From the NCBI GenBank assembly GCA_030512335.1, contig JAULSU010000003.1, forward strand, positions 2,790,001 to 2,854,000: a stretch of DNA of 64,000 nucleotides, given 5' to 3'. The DNA is from Immersiella caudata (taxonomy: Eukaryota; Ascomycota; Sordariomycetes; Sordariales; Lasiosphaeriaceae). Position 1 is the stretch's first letter; each line of letters begins with the position of its first letter. Below are positions 55,963 through 64,000 of the stretch, piece by piece. The notes below the pieces were generated by a model. The model saw nothing but the letters and a program-made list of their open reading frames with translations. It was not told the origin of the DNA and ran no database searches. Made by a program: the position numbers and the translations under genes.

Positions 55963-58081
55963 CTTTTAGCTTGATGAGCTCGTCGAGGCGCGATGAGAAC
56001 CGCAATTGAGCGGCTTTCGCAACAATCTGCCCCTCATCGTCAAAAAAATAAAATCTGGTGACCCCGCCCCCGCAATTGGCCGAGCGGAACTGGAAGGTAC
56101 GTACCAATGTAATGTTGATGTCCCTTTGCGTGCTTGGTTTTCCGAATTTAAATTCTGTATTGATTGCAATTAGCATTGACAAGAGCAACTGGGTCCATGT
56201 GACTTACTGCAATAATACAAAAGTGCCGTAGCAACCGAAGCAAATTTGAACTACAAGCCGAAGCATCAACATGCAACACCGTGAGGATGTCTCTGGTAAT
56301 GAGGGGCTTACAAGGTAGAGTGCCACAGAAATCTGTGGTGGCTGGCGTAGGAATTGTGGCGATCCCATGTTCTAGATATAGAATGAAACAGTCCTGAAAG
56401 TTCGTTGCCATGCAAAGGCAGCGGGTGACCTTTTCGACATGCAGTCTGAATCCACACTCAACGCACTCATCTCAGGGGGGGACCTACTGGGTTGTGGCGC
56501 CGAGGTGGGAGACGATAGCGCACGCCCGAGGGCAAGATCTCCGTAGCTGTAAACCAAGATGTCGGTACGCGGCGTGGGATCGCAAATCAAAAACTCATAC
56601 AGGCCAACTGCCACCGGTGTGGACGAGTAGCACAAACGGAACACTGTGTGTTCCAGGCTGTTGTCAGAAATCGACCAGGGCACCTCGGCAGGAAGACTCC
56701 CGAGAATTCTATTCGCAATCATCACAAGTAGGAACTGCAAACAGGCTAGCAAGCTCAACGAATGTATGCGGGCAGCAGAAGACATCAATGGGTCTCGCAA
56801 AGGCGGCAGCAAGGCCTAGTTCTGTCGCCGAAGCCATCGGCACAAAACCAATCCCTCAGAGAAGAGACTGACGCAAAGTCAAGACTTCGAAGAACTTCAC
56901 TAGGATGCCGACCAAAGTTGGTAGAGTCATAAAGTCTGTTCGGGAAGAGCCCCGAGCCCGCAGGGGTCACGATAGCGACCCAACTTCTGTTCGTCGAGAC
57001 GGTCAGGCTTGGTCGAGAAGGAGAGATGGAAGAGGGGGCTTAGGGTGGGACTCCCTTTTTTTAGAGTCAATGTTGAGTGTTGGATTGATGAAGATAGTAT
57101 CTCTCGTGAGTAGAATGTACATGGATGTGGTAGAAGCGCTACCTGGGATTTTGCGATGATCTTGTGGGATGGGACAGGCCAGCTTCTTTCGACGGTGCGC
57201 ATTTTCCGTCATTCCCAGGACGGGGTGCCTTAGAAGGCACGAGGCGACCGACGCGGGATTGAACCGAAGACACCGTAAACGGAAATTGAAGCAGACGACA
57301 CAAGTGCCTCCACAAAGGAGAAGCTAGAGCTCAACTGAGGCCAGAAATAGTGAGGACTGTTTGCCGTCATGACTGTGAGCTTGGGAGGGTTCGAAGACGT
57401 TAAACCTGGTGACCAAGCAGCTGTTTGGCCACCACGGTGGAATGACACCATGTTTTCCAGTTGAAAGACCGGTTGCAAGGGAAGCGGTAGAAGAAATTCG
57501 TTGGTTGGGAGAAATTATGAGAGTGTTTATGTTCTTGGAGGCAGAAAACAAATGGTCAAGGACGAAAGGATGAAAACTTTGGCAGGGGCGAGTAAGGACG
57601 GACACCTAATCTGTGGCAACCTTTGGAAATATTTGTGGAAGGAACGCATGACCTTAAAAAATTGAAGAGAATGGCTTCGCCTCAATGCTTCCAGAGGGCT
57701 TGTCCACTACTCCTGTCAATAGCACGAAACGCCCATCATGTCGGGAGGAGGATGTCAATAGTAAGTATGTTCTTCGCGTCAGGTTCGCTTGCAACACGCC
57801 GTTCTGTGCCTTGACAAACGCCTCTTAATCCTACACTGCACCGACGAATGGCTGTAACATGAAAGGTTACCCGCCCCCGACTCTATACCTTGCACCCAGG
57901 ATACATGGATACAACGCGTTTATCATAGAATGCCACTCATAGTCCAACAAATGCTCGGTTCCGTTGCCAATGTTACAATTCCAGTTTGCCGATTGCAACT
58001 TTTCTTGCGGACAATCCAACTTGCTCCCTAGCCCTGATACCCCGAGTCCTTTGGGCCTTGGCTATCCCTAAAACCTTGTTC
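55963..58081. other. Intergenic region upstream of ADE5,7
   Basis: 2.1 kb with ADE5,7 promoter and the 3' flank of the next gene. Frames of up to 153 codons show no protein features. At 57236-57260 there is a sequence resembling part of a tRNA T arm, but no cloverleaf can be built. Confidence 0.5.
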
Positions 58082-60442
58082 TCACATAAAACTGAGCTCA
58101 TCATCACTCGACCCTATGTCGTACTCCCGTGCTGCTGCCTGAACTGGCTTCCTGACGGGCTTCATACACAGCAGGCCCTTTCTGCTGAGTCTCGTTCTCT
58201 TCATTGTCCCGGCACCAGGCTGGCCCGCCTCCCTCTCAGAATCCATGCCTCCCTCAAAGGCGAGCTCATCGTCCATGTCGGTATCTTGCAGTAGCTGCCC
58301 GTGACGAGGCGGCTTCGATTCCCTGCGACTAGAAACCGAGCCCAGGCTCGAGCGGCAGCGCTCAGGGAGGGACGAGTAGGAGGTAGAGGCAATACGGACG
58401 CCTCGAGATTGCTTCGTAGACACCGGGGAGGGTGATTGGGTTTCAGCGTGTACTTCAGTAGCGGGTGTATCGGGGAGTGAATGATTAGCATAGGAGCCCA
58501 TGTCTGATTCGCTGACCGAGCGCTCATCCCTGCTGGAGTTGTCATTATCGTCATCCGTATCAACGCCTTGGCCTTCATCGTCCTCGATTGAGTGTTCAGA
58601 CTCGCTGGCTTCGGAAGGCTCACTAGAGTCGTCGTCGCTCTGGCTTTCCCAGGTGGAGGAAGTTCCGGTACTCCTAGGACCGGGCCTCGATGGGACACTT
58701 GAGGTATTACTTTGAAAGTTCGCGATACACTCCGCCAGCGAGAGTGATGTACGCAGCGGCCGTCTGGAAGATGATCGCGTTGGTCGTCTTGGCGCCAGCG
58801 TGGGCGCTGTGACGTCTTTGCTGATGACCCATTCTCCTATGTCGTCATCCCAGACATATGCGGCATTCGACTTCTCGTTTTGGGCAGCCGCAGTTTGTGT
58901 CTTTGTATCCGGCCGGGAGCTGCTGCCCTTTGAAGCCGCTTTCAGGCTTTCGGCAAAGGCCAAATCCCGGAGGTTGCCCGTATACACAGCGGTGAAAATT
59001 GCCCCATCGACACGTAGATTGCTGAGCTGGTCATCAGGGATGTTGAGTGTCGCCAATTTATCGCACAGCCTGAAAAGGCAGCCATTGGGGGGCAGGTCCG
59101 TTCCGCGGCTGCAGTTGTGAGCGACGGCAGCCACGAGGCCCAGGGTGGCGTCGTAGAGGCGTGCGGTGTCCTCGTGGCATTTGCGGCTCAGGGCATCATG
59201 CCATGCCGCTTCAATGCCCGCAGATACAGAGTTGGTGGCGTTGAGAGACAAGAAAGCGCAAAGCCTCAACAGGTAAATCCCGAGGTCTTTCCGCGTTGCC
59301 CTCCTCGCCCGCTCAATCTTGTTGATGCACAGCTGTACAATGTGCTGAAGCCTTGTCTCTAGCCTAGCAGCCCTGTTCTCGGACAAAGCATCGTCCTCTT
59401 GGCAGAGTTGCACCATTGATGACAATGCTGCAAGGCCACTGGTGAGCATTATCTGCGCTCTCTCCTTTTCCCGTCGCTCCTCGTCTGAGGCGCCCTTTGG
59501 CGATCTTGCTGACGTCTGAAAGCAAAGAAGCTCGATGGTGACGTTGACAAAGTCCATCATCCTATGGTATCCATCCAGTTTCCTTTTTGTCATATCTTGG
59601 GCGGTTTCCACCCACAGCAACCTAAAATTCTTGGTTAGGATCCAGGTAGCAGGCAGAAACCCGCCCGCAAGCAATTGCGCCAGCTTGCCCAACGTGAATT
59701 TGGAATTTGGAGTGTCGCAGTATCTTATGATTTGCAAAGGCAAAAACTCAGGTTTTGGTCCGAACAGATCATCGTCATCATGCGATGGGTCAGGATATTG
59801 ACGGCAGATGAAGCTGTCGACGAGACCGCTGAGCCCTGTCTCTGGCATATGCTCTAGACAGAGCCGAATTGAAAGTTCCGTGATCTCGTCATCCACCAGG
59901 CCCTCGCGAATGGCGTCCTCAAGAATGCGAACGCTATGCGCCCTCACAACCACACAGAGCTGCTTCCATCCGTCCACGATTCCGAAGGACTCGAGATCCG
60001 AATAAACGTCAAATCCGACTTTGGACTGGTTGAGGACCGACTTCGTCCCGTTGGCTCTCGCGTCCTGTTTTTCCCAGTATTCGAGCTCTGCAATGTACTC
60101 CGGGACCTTGCGAAGACACATGGCCATGAGGGAGCGTGGGGCAGCGACTGGTGTTTTGCTTGGACATGTTGCCCTGAGAATTGACTCCAATGCTCGAAGG
60201 ATGGAGCTGCATAGTGCCGAGTGCTCAGACCATCTGGTAGAGCGCCGAAGACCAGAAAGCTCCGTCTCAAGACTGAAGTGGTTTTGCAGGGAGCTCGACA
60301 CTCGGCCTGATCTATTCGGTGATCGAGGTGAGGTCTTCCCACCCTCAGCTCGCTGCAGTGTAGCCCTTTCGCCGTCTCCAAGCCCAGACACCGGTGAGGA
60401 TAATTGGTGATTCCGGACCCTTTTCAAAAATGGGGTGGGCAT
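58082..60442 (-). CDS. Uncharacterised 786-residue protein
   Basis: I do not recognise this protein. The frame opens at 60835, but the first 131 codons are rich in Arg, Cys, His and Thr and look untranslated; ATG 60442 (MPTPFLKRVRNHQLSS) is the better start. Residues ~60-480 are predominantly helical with many Leu and paired Cys/His, without a known motif, like an alpha-solenoid; conserved-looking stretches are 'LAQLLAGGFLPATWILTKNF' and 'RKDLGIYLLRLCAFLSLNAT'. From ~525 the chain becomes Ser/Asp/Glu-rich and probably disordered, with a YVWDDDIGEWVISKDVT element and a basic piece TRLSRKGLLCMKPVRKPV before the acidic end GSSDDELSFM. This suggests a nuclear protein with a folded N-terminal half and short linear binding motifs at the end. 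Divergent from CLU1. Confidence 0.75.
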   Translation of the reverse strand: MPTPFLKRVRNHQLSSPVSGLGDGERATLQRAEGGKTSPRSPNRSGRVSSSLQNHFSLETELSGLRRSTRWSEHSALCSSILRALESILRATCPSKTPVAAPRSLMAMCLRKVPEYIAELEYWEKQDARANGTKSVLNQSKVGFDVYSDLESFGIVDGWKQLCVVVRAHSVRILEDAIREGLVDDEITELSIRLCLEHMPETGLSGLVDSFICRQYPDPSHDDDDLFGPKPEFLPLQIIRYCDTPNSKFTLGKLAQLLAGGFLPATWILTKNFRLLWVETAQDMTKRKLDGYHRMMDFVNVTIELLCFQTSARSPKGASDEERREKERAQIMLTSGLAALSSMVQLCQEDDALSENRAARLETRLQHIVQLCINKIERARRATRKDLGIYLLRLCAFLSLNATNSVSAGIEAAWHDALSRKCHEDTARLYDATLGLVAAVAHNCSRGTDLPPNGCLFRLCDKLATLNIPDDQLSNLRVDGAIFTAVYTGNLRDLAFAESLKAASKGSSSRPDTKTQTAAAQNEKSNAAYVWDDDIGEWVISKDVTAPTLAPRRPTRSSSRRPLRTSLSLAECIANFQSNTSSVPSRPGPRSTGTSSTWESQSDDDSSEPSEASESEHSIEDDEGQGVDTDDDNDNSSRDERSVSESDMGSYANHSLPDTPATEVHAETQSPSPVSTKQSRGVRIASTSYSSLPERCRSSLGSVSSRRESKPPRHGQLLQDTDMDDELAFEGGMDSEREAGQPGAGTMKRTRLSRKGLLCMKPVRKPVQAAAREYDIGSSDDELSFM

Positions 60443-61503
60443 GGCTACGACTTGAACGGCCTTGTTTGCGCCCAGTCTTTGTCGGTGCTGCTGACTCTCA
60501 TCGTGTCCTCGTTGTCGTTGCGGGGTAGTGGCATTTGTGCGCGATGCCTTGCTGCTGTATTTATTGCATATTTTCCTGCGCTTGCAAGTGTCTGTCTGGC
60601 CTGTCGCGGGCTCGGGATTGCTCCGTTTGCACGCAAGTGTTGCTGTCGTTCCTGTTACCGCTGCCGTCGCGCTCTGATCTATAGCGCATTTCCGCGCTTT
60701 CTCCTTTCGTAGGGCTGAGATGTGGGCTAAAAGCGGACGGAGGAGGCGGTGGCAGCGCGTGGCTGTCCACACTTGTGCTGATTCATGGTGAGTGATGTTT
60801 TGTTTACCAAGTAACGGTGGCCGGCTGTGATTCATGTTGAAACCTATGCCGTATCAAAAAGGGAGAAAATGAGACCGCTAACAAGGGAACATTAAGTATA
60901 CTGCAAGAAAGTATCCGAGAATGCGGACAAAGATGTGGTGGGATCCAAATGCGGCTCTCATGTTGATGTTCACGGCTCACTGGAATGGGGGCCGGATCGC
61001 TGTGTTTACTGCATTGCCGTTCTTGGTTAGCGTCTCCTTGGCTGGGCGGAAGCTGGAGATGCTTGGCAGCTATGGTCCGGGCGGAATCTTATTGGTCAAT
61101 CTCCTCGTCCCGAGTCGTGCCGACGTTAGCTTGACTCAAGGCCCTGGTCCAGGTTTTCGTCCGTTGGACCGGGTCTGCCGCATCATTAGCAAAAAAAAAA
61201 AGTTGAAGTCTCAGAAAAATTGCTGGTGTTGACCACATCTTGCAATCAGTTCTCTCCAGACCGGCCACTTCGCTTCCCGTTGTTTCCTTTTGGAGTCACA
61301 GGTTGCATACACGTCTTAATAACCCAATTGGGCTTTCTTTCTACGTTATCACTTATTGATCACTCCCTTCTTCGAACCCAAACCGGCACTCTCTTCCATA
61401 CACTTCAGCATCACCATCCACGGCAGCACTGGTTCTCCTGAGCGGAAACGGGCTGCATTTGCCTCCATTTTTCGAACCCCATTGTCGATAGCGCTTCTTA
61501 AAG
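60443..61503. promoter_or_regulatory. Divergent promoter of the unknown gene and CLU1
   Basis: 1.06 kb. Contains a TGACTCA near 61131 and an 11-A run at 61191-61201; no gene is called. Confidence 0.45.
61191..61201. repeat. Homopolymer run, 11 A
   Basis: Eleven consecutive A about 300 nt before the CLU1 start codon. Confidence 0.85.
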
Positions 61504-64000
61504 ATGTCGACCGAGACAGCGGTGCCCGCCTCAGAAACCTCGTCTGGTGCGACAGTGCCATTCCCAGAACACAGGTCTGAGCTGCCTTGATTGACACCTA
61601 CTTGAACAGGCAACCCGGCATCTGGAGCGCCCGCAGTTGAGGATGCGCAGGTCGAGCAGAATGGTACCACTGAGCCCGTTCAGGACGACGCCGAGCACGT
61701 AGATGGTGCGCTCTGCCGTGTTTGCTGCTCGGAAGAGGAGGACGCTGACGGCCAACAGACACCCCGTTCCCCTTGACCATCGTCCTCCCCCATGATAACC
61801 AATCCTTCGAGCTCCCAGTTTCCCCTCTGGAACAGATCCACGAAATCCGCCAGTCAATAATTGAGCACCCGATTGCGCTGCAATACTCGTGCTTCCGCCT
61901 CGAGCACAGCGGCGAGCGTGTCAACGACTACACACAAGTTTCGGAGATCAAGGGACTCGGTGCCGGGTCTCAACTTCATATCGTCGAGGAGCCGTATACT
62001 GAGAAAGAAGCCAGGATTCACGTCATCCGTATCAGGGAGTTGATCGGGGCTGCTGGGGACCGCACCGATACTGTACAAGGCGTTCTTGCAGGTGCCTCCA
62101 TCTACGACGACGTCACTGTGGCCGAGCCTAAGGAGGGAGCCGAAGCGTCAAAAGAAGTGCCAGAGTACAAGTTCGACGCTGAGCCAGCCCTCACCAGCCT
62201 GATCCCCAAGGAGACAGACCCTGCACCAAAGGCTGTGAAGTCCATTGCTTTGTCGTCATGGAACCCCCCACCAGCCCATTTGCGACAAAAGGGCCACCTC
62301 TTGTACCTGGTCGTTTCGACCAACGAGGGTGAGCAGTGGCAAATCACCGCGCATGTCGGTGGCTTCTTCGTCAACAAGTGCTCCAATGCCAAGTTTGACC
62401 CGTTCCGCAACACCACTGCCAGGGGCTACGCCGAGCACTCCCTCTTTACACTCCTGCAAAAGATGTCGCCCTCGTTCACCACAACGTTTGCCGAGTTCCA
62501 GGAGTTCGCAAATCGCAGAGATCCCTTGGCAACCTTCCAGGTTGGCAATGCCATCCCATCGGCGCCATGGCTTGTCCCTTCGACGGCGTCTCCTTTGTGC
62601 CATCACAGCTCCGACCCCACGCGGTCTCAGGAGACGTATTTGTTGGCAGGTGCCGAGAACACGGATTCTTTGCGGGACTGGAACGAGGAATTCCAGTCGG
62701 CGAGGGAGCTGCCGCGTGAGAGCATTCAGGACCGGGTTTTCCGAGAGCGCCTGATCTCCAAACTTTTTGCCGACTACAACGATGCCGCTGCCCGTGGTGC
62801 CGTGCTGGTTGCCCGTGGCGAGGTTGCGCCCCTCAACCCCACCGAGGGCCGCGATGCCCAAATTTTTGTGTACAACAACGTATTTTTCTCGTTCGGTGCG
62901 GATGGCGTTGGCACGTTCACTTCGGAGGGCGGTGATGACGCAGCACGAGTTGCTACTGGCAAAGATGTGTTTGGTGTCAAATTGGTGAACCAGCTGGACA
63001 TTGATGGCCTTTACACACCAGGAACCGTCGTGGTTGATTATCTGGGCAAGCGTATCGTGGGCCAGAGCATCGTACCTGGTATCTTCAAGCAGCCGGAGCC
63101 TGGCGAGAACCAGATTCACTACGGCGCTGTTGATGGCAAGGAGCACGTGTCTGCGGACGAGCGCTTTGTTTCTGCTTTTGAGAAGCTCGCAACGGCGCTG
63201 CGGGTCAAGAAGCACCCCGTCTGGGACAAGGAAAATAAGCGCTTCGACCTGGAAGCGAGCGTCGAGATGAAGGGCCTTCTGGGCACTGATGGTCGCAAGT
63301 ACGTTCTCGACTTGTACCGCATCACGCCCCTTGATATTGCGTGGATGGAGGAGAGCGGCCCTGAAGATTCCGAAGATTCCAAGTATCCTCACCGCATGAC
63401 GGTTTTGCGTCCAGAGCTAGTGGAGGCCCTCGGCAAGCAGAAGGCTCGTGAGTTTATCAACGCCGAGCTCGCCCGCCGCGGCGAGGTCGCGAAGGAGAAG
63501 AAGGCTGCTGAGGGGTCGAAGGAGGACGGTGCTAAACCCGAGGATGCCGAGAAGGCCGAGAGGGTTGAAGATGAGGAAGATAAAAAGGATGAGGGTAAGC
63601 CCAAGGAGGAGGAGAAGGCAGACCGCATCGACATGGCCAACTTCAAGTTTGCGCTCAATCCCGATGTCTTCAGCGGCCAAGCTCCTCAGACTGAGGAGGA
63701 AAAGGCCGAGATGGCCGAGGACGAGCAAGACGTCCGCGACGCCTGCGCCTACCTGCGCGATGTCATCAAAACCCTGATCAAGGACCTTCGGGAGTCGGAT
63801 ATCAGCTTTCCTATGGATGGGCGGTCCCTCACCAAGCTCTTGCACAGACGCGGTGTCAACGTGCGCTATCTCGGACTCTTGGCCAAGCTGAGCGAGGAGG
63901 AAGGTAGCCGTCTGGAGTGCTTCCGTCATCTCTGCGTCCAGGAGATGATTTCAAGGTCTTTCAAGCACATTGCCGGGAGATACCTGAGGTACTTGCCTCT
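61504..64000 (+). CDS. CLU1: CLU1/CLUH, clustered mitochondria protein (3' truncated by the window)
   Basis: Exons 61504-61546, 61610-61705 and 61759 to the window end, about 794 residues visible out of roughly 1250-1300 in the family. CLU/CLUH is a cytosolic RNA-binding protein that binds mRNAs of mitochondrial proteins; its loss clumps mitochondria. After an acidic, Gly/Ala-rich start there is the ubiquitin-like CLU-N domain ('TIVLPHDNQSFELPVSPLEQ', residues ~50-130), then 'FNP-type' CLU repeats and the CLU domain (~330-560) with DWNEEFQSARELP, QDRVFRERLISKLFADY and 'VFGVKLVNQLDIDGLYTPGT'. A Lys/Glu-rich charged insert lies at ~625-670, and the middle helical region (ISRSFKHIAGRYLRYLPL) runs off the window; the TPR part is missing. 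Both introns begin with GTGCG and are chosen for phase (SSG-NPAS; HVD-DTPFP). Confidence 0.93.

Noticed and set aside
57236..57262. tRNA-like T-arm sequence
   Set aside because: No acceptor, D or anticodon stems can be built around it.
60443..60835. 131-codon N-terminal extension of the unknown protein
   Set aside because: Arg/Cys/His-rich and unlike the rest; ATG at 60442 gives a more natural start, though not proven.

Overview
The window is nuclear DNA of a filamentous ascomycete, most likely a Sordariomycete-like member of Pezizomycotina. The reasons are: protein-coding genes split by 50-65 nt spliceosomal introns with GTRNGT donors and CTAAC/CTGAC branch sites; a trifunctional TrpG-TrpC-TrpF tryptophan enzyme; fused purine enzymes of the ADE5,7 type; two Zn(II)2Cys6 regulators; and an intron-containing nuclear tRNA-Leu. 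I see no transposon, virus, CRISPR array or toxin gene. The species cannot be named from the sequence alone.

Layout. 0.1-5.7 kb (-): nuclear pore scaffold NUP192. 6.4-8.7 kb (+): tryptophan enzyme, with a TGACTCA site in the shared promoter. 9.5-11.1 kb (+): a BRCT plus WGR-like protein without a PARP catalytic domain. 11.6-12.6 kb (-): ER SNARE USE1. 13.1-14.8 kb (+): mitochondrial NDUFAF7-type methyltransferase. 15.0 kb (-): tRNA-Leu(AAG). 15.6-17.5 kb (-): GOST/PTM1 seven-helix protein. 17.9-19.6 kb (+): U-box cyclophilin CYP8/PPIL2. 20.1-22.2 kb (-): Zn2Cys6 regulator, followed by 3.9 kb without genes. 26.0-27.1 kb (+): KTI12. 28.1-30.3 kb (-): SEC63. 31.6-34.1 kb (-): TPR-J-domain co-chaperone with an unusual open frame after its stop. 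35.5-36.6 kb (-): EF-hand myosin light chain-like protein. 37.7-40.3 kb (+): AFI1. 40.7-41.6 kb (-): S-formylglutathione hydrolase. 43.9-44.7 kb (-): Thr-rich GPI wall protein with about 4.6 kb of empty upstream DNA. 49.4-52.6 kb (-): ARO80-like regulator. 53.6-56.0 kb (-): ADE5,7. 58.1-60.4 kb (-): unrecognised 786-residue protein. 61.5 kb to the end (+): CLU1, cut by the window edge.

Most genes are housekeeping: nuclear transport, amino acid and purine synthesis, ER translocation and fusion, chaperones, tRNA modification and mitochondrial biogenesis. There is no operon-like pathway cluster. The less ordinary points are a possible stop-codon read-through that would give the TPR/J protein a membrane tail, right next to SEC63; three stop-free introns whose length is a multiple of three (NUP192, SEC63, ARO80-like); a 6-nt first coding exon in KTI12; and a PARP-like BRCT-WGR protein without its catalytic half. 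All exon joins were built by hand from splice signals and reading phase and have no transcript support.
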